Numbered from the stretch's first letter, positions 45,472 through 54,906 are shown. The stretch is DNA of 64,000 nucleotides from Acidobacteriota bacterium (GCA_019242475.1 JAFAVK010000094.1:59197-123196), one strand, 5' to 3'. The notes: generated by a model from the letters alone, not told the origin. A program made the numbers and translations.

Positions 45472-46985
45472 TCCCTCCTAATTGGTATCTCGACCGTGAA
45501 CGTCGTCCCTTCGCCGGACTTGCTCTCGACGCGGATGGAGCCGTCGTGCTCGTCCACGGCCTTCTTGACGATGGCGAGGCCGAGCCCCGTCCCCGTCTCC
45601 TTCGTCGAGAAGTAGGGCTCGAAGATTTTCGGCAGGTGGCCGGCGTCGATGCCGACGCCGGTGTCGGAGACGCGGACGCGCGCCAGCCCGTTCTCCGCCG
45701 AGAGGCTCACCGTCAGGCGCCCCCCGCCGCCCTCCATCGCGTGCATGCCGTTAATGATAAGGTTCGTGAAGAGCGAACGTAAAGCCTCGCGGTCGCCCAG
45801 CACCGGCGGCACCGCCCCGTCCTCTTCGAAACGGGTCTCGACGCCGATCTCGGCCGCCTGCACCTCGACCATCGAGAGCGCGTCGCGCACGGCCTCGCGC
45901 AGGTCGAGCGGCTTGAGGTCGAGGTTCGCGGGCCGCGTGTACTTCAGGAACTCCGTGATGCGCGTGTTGATGCGCGCGACCTCGGCCTTGAGTTGCAGCG
46001 TCAGCTTCTCGACGAGCGCGCGCTTCTGCGGGTCGGAGGGCGCGAGCGGGATGCGCAGTTGGTCGAGCGCGAGGTTGATGTAGTTGAGCGGGTTCCGAAT
46101 CTCGTGCGCGATGGCCGAGGCGAGCCGCCCGATGACGGCCGACTGCTCGGTCTGCTTGAACTGCGTCTCCAGCTCCCGCATGCGCCCGAGCTGCTCGATC
46201 ATCTCGTTGAAGGTCGCGGTCAGGCGGCCGACCTCGTCGCGGCGGTCGGCGCCGGGGACGCGGAAAGAGAAGTCGCCCGCGGCGACGCGCTGCGCCCCGC
46301 GCGAGAGCGCGTTCAAGGGGCGCGTGAAGCGCCAGACGAGCACCACCGCCCCGAGCGTGGAGATGAGCATGATGGCGAGCGTCGGCCCGAGCTGCCGCAG
46401 GGTCTCGTAGGAAGAGACGTCGCTCATGGGGCTCGTCCCGAGCACGATGACGATGTAGACGAGCCCGTCGTCGGTCTGGAGCGGGATGGCGAAGGTGCGC
46501 GGCTCGCCCGAGACGGGCTGAGGCGTGACCCCGAGCGAAGGGCGCAGCCTCCTGAACCCCGCCGACGCCTCGCCCGCGTCCACGAGGTTCGGCAGTTGCA
46601 CGTTGCGGGTGTCGGAGATGAAGTCGTAGTGCGCCTCGCCGCTCTCCAGCGTCGCGGGGCGGTATTCGGGGTCGAGACTGTCCTCGATGCGTCCGTCGCC
46701 GTCGCGCACGACGAGGACGTTGACGACGCGCCCTTTCTGCCTTTCGAGGAGGGACTGGGCGCCCGGCTTGTCGAGCTGGAACATGTACTTGCTTGAGGTG
46801 ATGCTCTCGTTGGCGAGCGCGATGGCGGCCGTGAGCGCCTGCTCCTGCCCGGCGACGATGACGGCGCGCTGGCGCGACCGCACGCGGCCGAAGTAGTACT
46901 GCACGCCGAGCGTGGCGATGAGCAGCAGCGCCATCACCAGCAGCAGCCGCGTGCGGAAGCTGTAGAAGAGTCTCGGCAGTCCCAT
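45468..46985 (-). CDS. Sensor histidine kinase
   Basis: From the ATG at 46985 the protein is 505 residues; the frame is open upstream to 47282, but that part is not protein-like. It has an N-terminal membrane helix (about 10-27), a periplasmic sensor domain, a second helix near 220-240, a HAMP domain (TRPLNALSRGAQRVAAGDF), the phosphoacceptor histidine in IAHEIRNPLN, and an HATPase domain with DTGVGID and TKETGTGLGLAI. The stimulus is unknown. It pairs with the NtrC-type regulator next to it. Confidence 0.93.
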   Translation of the reverse strand: MGLPRLFYSFRTRLLLVMALLLIATLGVQYYFGRVRSRQRAVIVAGQEQALTAAIALANESITSSKYMFQLDKPGAQSLLERQKGRVVNVLVVRDGDGRIEDSLDPEYRPATLESGEAHYDFISDTRNVQLPNLVDAGEASAGFRRLRPSLGVTPQPVSGEPRTFAIPLQTDDGLVYIVIVLGTSPMSDVSSYETLRQLGPTLAIMLISTLGAVVLVWRFTRPLNALSRGAQRVAAGDFSFRVPGADRRDEVGRLTATFNEMIEQLGRMRELETQFKQTEQSAVIGRLASAIAHEIRNPLNYINLALDQLRIPLAPSDPQKRALVEKLTLQLKAEVARINTRITEFLKYTRPANLDLKPLDLREAVRDALSMVEVQAAEIGVETRFEEDGAVPPVLGDREALRSLFTNLIINGMHAMEGGGGRLTVSLSAENGLARVRVSDTGVGIDAGHLPKIFEPYFSTKETGTGLGLAIVKKAVDEHDGSIRVESKSGEGTTFTVEIPIRRE

Positions 46986-47396
46986 TCGTCGGAGGTGCCC
47001 CGGACGCCCGCCGTTCGCCGCGCGGGAGCTTTCGTCAAACGTCGTGCAAAAGGTAGTTGCCCTGCGGCTTGGACAGATGTTATAGTCGCCGAGGTCTCCA
47101 GCGCAAACCCCTCCGGGAGACCGCTTCGGTACTCTCCAATAACTTACTCGGTGCGACTTGAAGTTTTGAAGGTGGCAGCAGACCTTGGACGGCAGAGGCT
47201 TGGGCATGGCTTTTTCGATTCTTCGAGTCCGGCACCCGCGGCGGCGCAGAGACGGCGCCCGCCAAAATTTGCGCGCAATCAAAACTCTGTTAAGTGCATC
47301 TTAGCGGTATGACCCGGTCGGGTCGGGCGCTCCCCTCGTGATGTCGGCGCACCGATTCGGCCTCTTCTGCTTTGCTTTTTAAGCGAGGAAGGCTCA

Positions 47397-49079
47397 ATGA
47401 CCCCAAAGTTCAGGTTCCCCCGCGTCGCGCTCGCCCTGTCCGTCCTCCTGCTCTTCGCCGCCGCTTCGGCCAACGCCGCGGCCAGGAAACCCGCCGCCAG
47501 GAAGTCTGCCGCGAAGGCCGCCGCCCCGTCCCGCTCGAAGCGCGGCGGGCGCGAGGCGGCCTCTTCGCGTAAGGAGTCGCGCTCGTCGAAGCGCGAGCGC
47601 GCGGCCGAGGCGCGCCGCGGGAGGGACGACCGGAAGGGTAAGAAGGGGCGCGCCGAGGAGCGCTCCTCGGCGCGGGATTCGCGCAAGATGAGCAGGCGCG
47701 AGCGCATGGCCGCCGCGCGCGCCGAGGCCGAGCGCCGCCGCCGCGAGGCCGCCGAGCGCGCCCGCCAGATCGCGCTCGCCATCGCCCGCCGCCGCGCCGC
47801 CGACCAGGCGCTCAAGGACGAGGCGGCCGCCAACATCGCGAAGGACGAGACGACCGGCGAAGACCTGGCCGTCCGCCGCGCCGCGCTCGACGCGCTCGGC
47901 GACAGGGCCGGCACGGTCGTCGTGATGAACCCGAAGACGGGTCAGGTCTACACGGTCGTCAACCAGGACTGGGCCTTGCGCCGCGGCTTCAAGCCCTGCT
48001 CGACGATTAAGCTCGTGACGGGCCTCGCCGGCCTGACCGAGCACGTCATCGACCCCGTCCAGACGGTCAACATCGGCACCAGCAGCTTCAGCCTCGACCT
48101 CACGGACTCGCTCGCCTATTCGAACAACGCATACTTCCAGCGGGTCGGCGGACAAGTCGGCTTCCCGAAGATGATGGAGTACGCGCACAAGCTGGGACTC
48201 GGAGAGCCGACCGGCATCAACTTCCCGGCCGAGTCGCCGGGTAAGCTGCCCGTCTTCAAAGAGGGCTACGCCGTTAACCACATGTCTTCGCACGGCGACG
48301 ACATCGAGGTCACGGCCATCCAGCTCGCGCGCGTGGCATCGGCCATCGGCAACGGCGGCAAGCTCCTCGTCCCGCACCTCCCGCGCACGCCGGAGGAGAA
48401 CGTGAGGTTCAAACCCGAGGTCAAGCGCGCCGTTGACATCCCGCAGGAGAACCTCCGCCTCATGCTGCCCGGCATGATCGGCGCCACCAGCTACGGCACG
48501 GCCAAGCGCTCCGCGGCCCCGTTCACCATCGCCGGCAAGACCGGCACCTGCACCGGGCAGGGCTCGAAGCTCGGCCTTTTCACCTCGTACGGCCCCGTGG
48601 GCGACCCGACGCTCGCCGTCTCGGTCATCCTCCGCAACTCCGGCGTGAGCGGCCCGAAGGCGTCCGTCGTGGCCGGCGACGTTTACCGCCGGCTCGCCTA
48701 CGACGCGCGCTTCGCGCCGAAGCCGGACAGCCGCCCGATGCTCGCCAACGACATGCTCGCGCCGCGCCCGCACATCGACCCGCGCAAGGCCGCGGTCGTC
48801 TCCGACGAGGAGAATGATGACGACGATGCCACGGACGCCGCCGCTGCCAACGCCGGCGCCAACGCCAACAAGGCGGACGGCGACGCCTACGTCGTGAGCA
48901 CGGCCGACGAGAACGCCTCGGGCACGCAGCGCCCCGCCCTCCAGAAGACCTCGAAGCCTTACGAGCGCCCCGCCGCCACCACGACGGCCGCGCCCCGTAC
49001 GAACAACAGCACGGTCGCGCCCACGCCCGTCACGGGCGGCGCCGAGCGCCCGCGCCGCGTCTCGGACAGGCCCGAATAG
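47397..49079 (+). CDS. Penicillin-binding transpeptidase with long basic N terminus
   Basis: The 560-residue protein has a signal peptide (about 1-27), then a ~120-residue Ala/Lys/Arg-rich, helical segment unlike usual PBP dimerisation domains, and then a transpeptidase domain. Active-site motifs are STIK (near 202), SNN (near 241) and KTGT (near 380). It probably cross-links peptidoglycan in the periplasm, with the basic segment binding the wall or DNA-like polyanions (inference). The C-terminal 110 residues are disordered, rich in Asn, Ala, Thr and Pro. Confidence 0.88.
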   Translation: MTPKFRFPRVALALSVLLLFAAASANAAARKPAARKSAAKAAAPSRSKRGGREAASSRKESRSSKRERAAEARRGRDDRKGKKGRAEERSSARDSRKMSRRERMAAARAEAERRRREAAERARQIALAIARRRAADQALKDEAAANIAKDETTGEDLAVRRAALDALGDRAGTVVVMNPKTGQVYTVVNQDWALRRGFKPCSTIKLVTGLAGLTEHVIDPVQTVNIGTSSFSLDLTDSLAYSNNAYFQRVGGQVGFPKMMEYAHKLGLGEPTGINFPAESPGKLPVFKEGYAVNHMSSHGDDIEVTAIQLARVASAIGNGGKLLVPHLPRTPEENVRFKPEVKRAVDIPQENLRLMLPGMIGATSYGTAKRSAAPFTIAGKTGTCTGQGSKLGLFTSYGPVGDPTLAVSVILRNSGVSGPKASVVAGDVYRRLAYDARFAPKPDSRPMLANDMLAPRPHIDPRKAAVVSDEENDDDDATDAAAANAGANANKADGDAYVVSTADENASGTQRPALQKTSKPYERPAATTTAAPRTNNSTVAPTPVTGGAERPRRVSDRPE

Positions 49080-49492
49080 GGAAGCCCGGAGTCATTAATT
49101 CTATAGCCAAAAAGGGAGGCCCGGTCGTCGAAACCGGGCCTTCTTCTTTCACATTCTTTTCTGGTTGCGTTCCCGTTTCGGCCGCGCGCCGCGCCCGCTT
49201 CCGGTGGGCCTTCGGACTGTGGATTGCCTACCCTTAGTTCTGAGGGCGTTCGGCTTGACACTTTTCGTACGGTTGATGCAGTATCAGGCGCGTAAATCGT
49301 TCAAGGTTAGTACGAACGGCCTTAAAGCTCCCCCACGTGGAGCAGGCGCGCACAGTTGCCGATGGCGGCAACTGGCCGTCACGGGCGCGCATCTGAGGTT
49401 CGAATGCGACGCCGGTATTAGACGGGCGCAACGCACCGAATTTAAATCTCCCAACAATTAGTCAGGTTCAGCGCACGGAGGATTTGCGACCG
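49080..49492. other. Intergenic region with terminator and long leader
   Basis: A terminator sits at 49112-49150. The sequence after it is less GC-rich and includes a TTGACA at 49255-49260 that could be a -35 element, plus a small hairpin GTTGCCGATGGCGGCAAC. No gene is supported here; the open frame at 49165-49461 lacks coding signs. Confidence 0.4.
49112..49150 (+). terminator. Terminator of the penicillin-binding protein gene
   Basis: GGCCCGGT (49118-49125) pairs with ACCGGGCC (49133-49140), followed by TTCTTCTTTC. It lies about 35 bp after the stop. Confidence 0.75.
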
Positions 49493-50653
49493 ATGAAAAA
49501 CGTGTTACGACTTTTAGTCTTTGCCGCGCTCGCCACGATGTTCGCGCTCCCGTCCTACGCGCAGGACGCGGCCGGGCAGACGCCCGCCGCCGGCCCCTGC
49601 ACCGCGGAGGCGGAGGCTAAGGGCGCCCTCTATCAGAAGTTTCTCGCCAGCTACAAGGGGACGCCCGACCAGCAGAAGGCCGCCGCGGAAACCGGCAAGG
49701 AGTACCTGAGCAAGTACGGCACCTGCCCGGACGACGCCGACAAGAAGGTCGCCTCGTTCATCCAGGGCTGGGTGACGAAGTATGAGAAGGCCACGGTTGA
49801 GTTCAACTGCACCAAGGCCGTCAACGACACCCCGGCCCAGGCGTTCACGATCTGCAAGCCCTACATCGACGCCAACCCCGACAGCCCGAAGGGCTACCTG
49901 ATGCTCGTCTCCGCCGGCCTGAAGAACGTGCAGGCGAAGAACACGAGCACCAACGCCGACGCGGCCAACGCCGCGCGCCGCGCGATCCAGCTCATCGATC
50001 AGGGCAAGACCTCGGACGTGTGGGCGCCGCTGCCGAGCCAGGCCGAGGCCGTGCCCGGGCTGAACTACTACCTCGGCATCTTCACGTTCGATAACTCGCC
50101 CGCCGAGGCGGCCACCTACCTTCAGAAGGCGGCGCAGTCGAACAGCTCCTTCTCCAAGGAGCCGACGACCTACGAGTACCTCGCGGCGGCCTACTTCAAG
50201 AACGAGTTCACGCCGCTGGCCGCCGACTACAAGGCGAAGTGCGAGGGCAAGGAGGCGACGCCAGAGTGCGACGCGCTCTTTAATAAGATCAACGCGGTAA
50301 CGAACCGCATCGTTGACGCCTACGCGCGCGCCCTGGCGCTCACGCCGGCCAACGCCGCGGCGGCCGTGAAGGACAGCCGCCGGTCGAAGCTCTCCACCTT
50401 CTACAAGCAGTTGCACGAAGGTAAGGAGGACGGCATGAACGAACTGGTCGCCGGCGTCCTGGCGAAGCCGCTCATGATGCCGGGCATGGAGCCGCCGCCG
50501 CCGGCCCCGTCCACCACGGCCGCTGACGGCACCGGCACCGGCACGACGACGCCGACCACGCCGGCCGGCACCACGCCGCCCGCGAAGCCCGCGGCGACCC
50601 CGACCCCGACCCCGAAGCCCGCGACGACGGCGCCGAAGCCGCCCCGCCCGTAA
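49493..50653 (+). CDS. Secreted TPR-like protein with Pro/Thr-rich tail
   Basis: From ATG 49493 the product is 386 residues: signal peptide to about residue 24, helical repeats of TPR type (for example YLGIFTFDNSPAEAATYLQKAAQSN), and several cysteines, then a C-terminal ~60-residue Pro/Thr/Ala-rich tail. It is probably periplasmic or surface-exposed. A GGAGG ribosome site lies eleven bases upstream. The function is unknown. A terminator follows. Confidence 0.75.
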   Translation: MKNVLRLLVFAALATMFALPSYAQDAAGQTPAAGPCTAEAEAKGALYQKFLASYKGTPDQQKAAAETGKEYLSKYGTCPDDADKKVASFIQGWVTKYEKATVEFNCTKAVNDTPAQAFTICKPYIDANPDSPKGYLMLVSAGLKNVQAKNTSTNADAANAARRAIQLIDQGKTSDVWAPLPSQAEAVPGLNYYLGIFTFDNSPAEAATYLQKAAQSNSSFSKEPTTYEYLAAAYFKNEFTPLAADYKAKCEGKEATPECDALFNKINAVTNRIVDAYARALALTPANAAAAVKDSRRSKLSTFYKQLHEGKEDGMNELVAGVLAKPLMMPGMEPPPPAPSTTAADGTGTGTTTPTTPAGTTPPAKPAATPTPTPKPATTAPKPPRP

Positions 50654-50715
50654 CGCCCGCGGCCTTTCGAGGCCGGAGGGCGCCGGAGCAGGATCGGTCG
50701 TAAGCAGACTCCGAA

Positions 50716-50765
50716 CGCCGGGCGCACCCGAAGACGAAAGTCGGACGGTGCGCCCGGCGTTTTTT
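50716..50765 (+). terminator. Terminator of the TPR-like protein gene
   Basis: CGCCGGGCGCACC (50716-50728) pairs with 50747-50759, followed directly by six T residues. The T run is immediately followed by the promoter of rnc. Confidence 0.88.
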
Positions 50766-50767
50766 GT

Positions 50768-50773
50768 TACAAT
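50768..50773 (+). promoter_or_regulatory. TACAAT -10 element of rnc
   Basis: TACAAT ends seven bases before the rnc ATG at 50781, so the transcript would be leaderless. The gene has no ribosome site, which fits. Confidence 0.5.
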
Positions 50774-50780
50774 CCCGCCC

Positions 50781-51635
50781 ATGACGAACGAGGAGAGCCC
50801 CGGCGCCGTCGCAGAGAGCCCCGCCCAAGCCGCAGAAGCTGCCGCCCCGCCCGCGCCCGACCCGCGCACGCTCGAAGAGAACATCGGCTACGTCTTCCGC
50901 GACCGGCACCTGTTGGAGCGCGCGCTCACGCACCGCTCGTGGGCGCACGAGACAGTGGGCGCGGGCGGCGAGCGCGAGGCGCGGGCGCTCCACAACGAGG
51001 CGCTGGAGTTCGTCGGCGACTCAGTCCTCGGCCTCGTCGTCGCCGATGCGCTCTTCCGCTCGCACCCGGAGGTGACGGAGGGCGAGCTTTCACGCATGAA
51101 GCACCGGCTCGTCAGCATGCAGACCCTGGCGCGCGTCTCGCGCCGCCTCTCCCTGGGCGAGCACCTGCGCGTCGGGCGCGGCGAGGAGAAGACCGGCGGC
51201 CGCCGCAAGCGCGCCCTGCTCGCCGACGCCTTCGAGGCGCTGCTCGCGGCCGTCTTCCTCGACGGCGGCTACGCGGAGGCGGAGGGCTTCGTGCGCCGCG
51301 CCCTGGGAAGTGAATTGGAGGAGGCCACGCCCGAGTCCGCGGCGGCCGCCGACTTCAAGACGCTGCTCCAGGAGCGCCTACAGTCCGAGCGCCACCTCTC
51401 GCCCACCTACGAGGTGGTCGAGACCGAAGGCCCGCCGCACGCGCGCACCTTCCACGTCGAGGCCGTCTTCGACGGCGAGCGCGTCCGCGGAGAGGGGCGC
51501 ACCATCAAGTCCGCCGAGATGGATGCCGCCTGCCGCGCCCTCGAACTCATCGGCCCGCCGCCAAGCTCAGAGGAAGAGGTGAAGGAGTCGGACGCGGACG
51601 CGCCAGAAGGGGAAGTCGAAGCGGACGCTACGTGA
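50781..51635 (+). CDS. rnc: Ribonuclease III
   Basis: RNase III cleaves double-stranded RNA, including rRNA precursors. The 284-residue protein has the nuclease domain with HNEALEFVGDSVLGLVVAD, the catalytic acidic motif, and LADAFEALLAAVFLDGGY, then a double-stranded RNA-binding domain (about 190-255: DFKTLLQERLQS, KSAEMDAACRALE). There are acidic extensions at both ends. The start is ATG 50781. In front of it lies a TACAAT element without a leader. Confidence 0.96.
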   Translation: MTNEESPGAVAESPAQAAEAAAPPAPDPRTLEENIGYVFRDRHLLERALTHRSWAHETVGAGGEREARALHNEALEFVGDSVLGLVVADALFRSHPEVTEGELSRMKHRLVSMQTLARVSRRLSLGEHLRVGRGEEKTGGRRKRALLADAFEALLAAVFLDGGYAEAEGFVRRALGSELEEATPESAAAADFKTLLQERLQSERHLSPTYEVVETEGPPHARTFHVEAVFDGERVRGEGRTIKSAEMDAACRALELIGPPPSSEEEVKESDADAPEGEVEADAT

Positions 51636-52132
51636 CTTCGGGGCGTCCGAAGAATTCGTGAGCCCACGTGAAGCGCGTGCCGGCGGCGCGGGCGGCGCCC
51701 TCGTCCTTGTCCATGTCGCCGACGAAGAGCGTCTCGCGGGGCTCGGCGCCGAAGCGCCGCATCAGGCGTTGGAGCATTAAGGGCTGCGGCTTACGGCAGG
51801 GGCAGCCCAGGTGCGGCGCGTGCGGGCAGATTTCGATTGAGCCGGGCGGAGGCGCGCGCACGCCGAAAGCCTCCACGACCATCTCTTCCAGCAGCCGCCG
51901 CGCCGCCGCGAGCGAAAGATAGCCGAGACCGACGCCCCCCTTGATTGCTCGCCACGCCGAAGCGCGCCTTACCCCAATCAATTTCAACGAGGCGTTCGCG
52001 CACGCCCGGGATCAACTCCCACTCGCCGGGTCTGTTCGGACAAGGCAGTCCCTCCACGGTCGTGCGCCGCAGCGTCCCGTCCGCGTCGAAGATGTAGAGC
52101 CTGACCGGCGCTTCGACAGACACGGCCCGCAT
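51628..52132 (-). pseudogene. HAD-IIIA hydrolase (GmhB-like), frameshifted
   Basis: Two minus-strand frames together give one HAD phosphatase. The first, from ATG 52132, contains the nucleophile motif FDADGTL and LRRTTVEGLPCPNRPGEW up to VASNQGG; the second continues VGLGYLSLAAARRLLEEM, a CPHAPHLGCPCRKP zinc-type segment and GDMDKDEGAARAAG. The join is at a run of six G residues near 51936-51941. One G fewer restores a normal 165-residue protein. It is a frameshift mutation or a homopolymer read error. Confidence 0.75.
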
Positions 52133-52192
52133 TCTACGCCCTGACTTTTAATTTAGGCTGTTGCTTGTGTGGAGAAAGTCGTGCGCGACCTT

Positions 52193-53773
52193 TCAGCGGA
52201 AGCGTTCGCAGTCGATGCCGTACTTCTTCACCTTGTAGCCGATGATGCGCTCGGTCGTGTCGAGGAGCTTCGCGGCCTTCTTGCGGCTCCCGCGCGCCGA
52301 CTTCAAGGCGTCCTGGATGATGTCGCGCTCGTACGCCTCGACCGCCGCCGAGAGCGAGAGGCGCGTCACCGTGCCCGAGCCTTCGGCCGTCTGGAGGCTC
52401 GGCGGTAGGTGGTGGCCGTGGATGACCGACGAGTCGCAGACGACGACCGCGCGCTCGACGACGTTCTCCAGCTCGCGCACGTTGCCGGGCCAGTGGTAAC
52501 TGGTCAGCATGTCGATGGCGGGCGTCGAGATGCGCTTGATGTGCTTGCCGTGCTCGCGCGCGTACTTCTCAAGGAAGTGGTCGGCGAGGAGCAGCACGTC
52601 GGGCTTCCGCTCGCGCAGGGGCGGCATGAAGATGTTGAAGACGTTGAGGCGGTAGTAGAGGTCTTCGCGGAACTCGCCCGCCTGGATGGCGTGCTCCAGC
52701 TCCTTGTTCGTCGCGGCGACGAGGCGGACGTTGACCTTGATGGTCTCGGTGCCGCCCAGCCGCTCGAACTCGCGCTCCTGTATCGCGCGCAACAATTTAA
52801 TCTGCGTCGAGGCGTTCAGCTCGCCGATCTCGTCGAGGAAGAGCGTGCCGCCGTCGGCCAACTCGAAGCGCCCCTTCTTGCGCGCCATCGCGCCGGTGAA
52901 CGCGCCGCGCTCGTGGCCGAACAACTCGGCCTCGATGAGCGTCTCGGGCAGCGCCGCGCAGGAGACCTTGACGAAGGGCTTTCCGGCGCGCAGGGAGTTG
53001 TAGTGGATGGCGTGCGCGACCATCTCCTTGCCCGTGCCGCTCTCGCCGCGCAGCAAGACGGTCGTGTTCGTCCGCGCCACCTGCTCGACCTGCTCGTAGA
53101 CGTGGCGCATCGGGTTACTGCTTCCGACGATGTGGCCGAAGTCGAAGCGCTCGCGCAGCTCCTGCTTGAGGTGCGCGTTCTCGTCGGCCAGGCGCGCACG
53201 CTCCGACTCGACCAGCCGCTCCACCTTCAACGCCTGCGCCACCATCGAGGCGACGACCGACACGAACTTCGTCAACTGCTCGAAGTCGCGCGCCTCCGCG
53301 TACGGCACGTCCACGCCGAGCACGCCGACGGCGCTCCGTCCCACGGCCAGAGGCACGCAGACGAACGAGACCTCCTGCCTCCCGGCGGCGCGCTCGCGCC
53401 CCGCGACGCGCTGGAGCATGGAGGGCTCGCGGCTCGCCTGCGGCACGACGACCGGCTTGCAGGTCTCAGCCACGCGCCCGACGACGCCCTCGCCCACGCG
53501 GTAGACCGCGCGCCGCGCCGTCTCGTCGTCCAGGTTAAAGCCGGCCTCGACGTGCAGCTCGTCCGTGTCCGCGTCGTGCAGCATGATGAAGGCGCGCGTA
53601 ACGCCCTGCGTGCGCCCGAGGAGTTCGAGCGCGCGCCCGAGCGCGGGCCGCAGTTGCCGCGCGTCGGCGAGCGTCTGCCCGATCTCCAACAGCGTCGCCA
53701 TCTCGCGCGCGTCGGCCTGGCCCTGCCTGAGAAGCTGCGGAAGATTTGGTGGAAGATTTAAGACGTTTTCCAT
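52193..53773 (-). CDS. NifA-like sigma-54-dependent activator with GAF domain
   Basis: This 526-residue protein has a GAF sensory domain (about 25-185), a sigma-54 AAA+ domain with GESGTGKE, the contact loop GAFTGA, and DEIGELN, and a C-terminal helix-turn-helix of the NifA kind ([27 protein letters not shown]). There is no receiver domain, so it is controlled by ligand binding. No nif genes are nearby; similar proteins occur in non-fixing bacteria. Upstream (53842-54060) are four palindromes that may be its operators. Confidence 0.9.
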   Translation of the reverse strand: MENVLNLPPNLPQLLRQGQADAREMATLLEIGQTLADARQLRPALGRALELLGRTQGVTRAFIMLHDADTDELHVEAGFNLDDETARRAVYRVGEGVVGRVAETCKPVVVPQASREPSMLQRVAGRERAAGRQEVSFVCVPLAVGRSAVGVLGVDVPYAEARDFEQLTKFVSVVASMVAQALKVERLVESERARLADENAHLKQELRERFDFGHIVGSSNPMRHVYEQVEQVARTNTTVLLRGESGTGKEMVAHAIHYNSLRAGKPFVKVSCAALPETLIEAELFGHERGAFTGAMARKKGRFELADGGTLFLDEIGELNASTQIKLLRAIQEREFERLGGTETIKVNVRLVAATNKELEHAIQAGEFREDLYYRLNVFNIFMPPLRERKPDVLLLADHFLEKYAREHGKHIKRISTPAIDMLTSYHWPGNVRELENVVERAVVVCDSSVIHGHHLPPSLQTAEGSGTVTRLSLSAAVEAYERDIIQDALKSARGSRKKAAKLLDTTERIIGYKVKKYGIDCERFR

Positions 53774-53841
53774 GAAGAACCTTGTTCGTTCTGAATCACA
53801 CGCGGGCGGCTCGGCGCCCGAACTTTGCTGAGTTTACGCGC

Positions 53842-54060
53842 GACAAATATGTCTTGCCAAGTCGCGGCCTCGACATAATTGTCGCGCTTCCTAACCGTTT
53901 GCGCGCTCCGCGCATCGGTTTCTGTTCTGTGGAGAACTCATTCGAGACCCACAAGATCGTCGAAACCAGACGACCCTCCTACAAAATTGCTTTCAAATTC
54001 ACGTCTCGCACCTGGCACGACATTTTTGTCCGGCCCTTTGCCGGGCGTAACAATATTGTC
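53842..54060. promoter_or_regulatory. Four GACA-N4-TGTC palindromes in two pairs
   Basis: The sites are GACAAATATGTC (53842-53853), GACATAATTGTC (53872-53883), GACATTTTTGTC (54019-54030) and AACAATATTGTC (54049-54060). In each pair the second site starts exactly 30 bp after the first, about three helical turns, so bound dimers would face the same side. They lie 70-290 bp upstream of the NifA-like gene. Confidence 0.65.
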
Positions 54061-54417
54061 TTTGCAGTCGAAGACGTAGAGAGCACGTAGACCAGCGACT
54101 TCACTGTCTAATCATTGACGAAAAGCCCGTACCTCTCCTAAAGGGACGCGCACGCCGCGGTGTATAGCGACGGCCGTGCCGCGTGGCACGTGCGTTGTAA
54201 TCCCTGCGCGTGACGGCCTTCAGGTTAGAGGGCGCGGACTGGGATTGATACGACTTCGACTCGCGCTCGTCGGTTTGAGCCGGGGCGCGGGCAAGCTTCA
54301 TCGCGGGGGCGCGGGGCGCGGCGGGAGGACGCTTAAAGGGGGTGGACTTCCTCAGACTCCGCGCCTCTGCGGTGAATATCGAAGGCCGTAATTGAATAGT
54401 TTTTCAGCCGGAAAGTG

Positions 54418-54465
54418 AAAGTTGAGCCTCTGAGTGTGATAATTCACCCTCAGAGGCTCAACTTT
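54418..54465. repeat. Inverted repeat with 17-bp arms
   Basis: AAAGTTGAGCCTCTGAG at 54418-54434 and its complement at 54449-54465 form a perfect hairpin with a 14-base loop, just before the 21-bp array. Confidence 0.8.
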
Positions 54466-54502
54466 GTATACCGAAATCGTGTGGTCGGGCAGGGGGACGG
54501 CG

Positions 54503-54838
54503 TTTGTCTCGCTGCGCGAGCCATCTGTAGCGCTGCGCGAGGCGTCTCTACCGTTGCGCGAGACGTCTGTACGGCTGCGCGAGGCATCTGTACGGCTGCG
54601 CGAGGCTCCTGATTCATTGCGCGAGCCGTCTGTTGCAGTGCGCGAGGCGTCTGTTTCGTTGCGCGAGGCATCTGTTTTCCTGCGCGAGGCTCCTGATTCG
54701 TTGCGCGAGGCGTCTGTTTCGTTGCGGAAGCCATCTTTTTCATTGCGGAAGGCGTCTGTTGCGTTGCGCGAGCTATCTTTTTTGCTGCGCGAGCCATCTT
54801 TTCCGATGCGGAAGGCCCCTGTTTCCATGGGAAAAACG
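54503..54838. repeat. 21-bp tandem array, 16 units
   Basis: The interval divides into exactly 16 units of 21 bp with the consensus TCTGTTTCGTTGCGCGAGGCG. The GCGCGAG core is well kept and the first nine bases vary. Because 21 is a multiple of three, several frames are open on both strands, so openness is no evidence for coding. One plus frame reads as repeats of LREASVS and another as CARRLFR. The unit resembles the complement of the array at 17668-18254. Confidence 0.92.
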
Positions 54839-54906
54839 GTTTTAGGAGCGCGCGAGCGGTAATTTCGCGCTCCTCCGGCACCTTACCTCACAATTTTCCT
54901 TAATTT

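Larger units (their letters stand above)
53774..54502. other. Long intergenic region with operator-like palindromes
   Basis: No gene can be supported between the NifA-like gene start and the second 21-bp array. The stretch 53840-54062 is AT-richer and holds four palindromes (listed separately). A TGGCACGTGCGTTGT at 54184-54198 resembles a sigma-54 promoter on the plus strand with one change. Open frames here have no family resemblance and poor start signals. Confidence 0.5.

Noticed and set aside
46986..47282. N-terminal extension of the histidine kinase
   Set aside because: The extra 99 residues are not protein-like, and the membrane helix begins just after the ATG at 46985.
54013..54029. 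Sigma-54 promoter (TGGCACG at 54014)
   Set aside because: The -12 part reads TTTT, without the GC, at the required spacing.
53782..54090. A 102-residue protein upstream of the NifA-like gene
   Set aside because: The frame covers the operator-like palindromes, lacks a ribosome site and resembles no family.
54464..54862. A 132-residue repeat protein (LREASVS heptads)
   Set aside because: Several frames on both strands are open because the period is a multiple of three. No ribosome site or codon bias supports one frame, so it was annotated as a repeat only.
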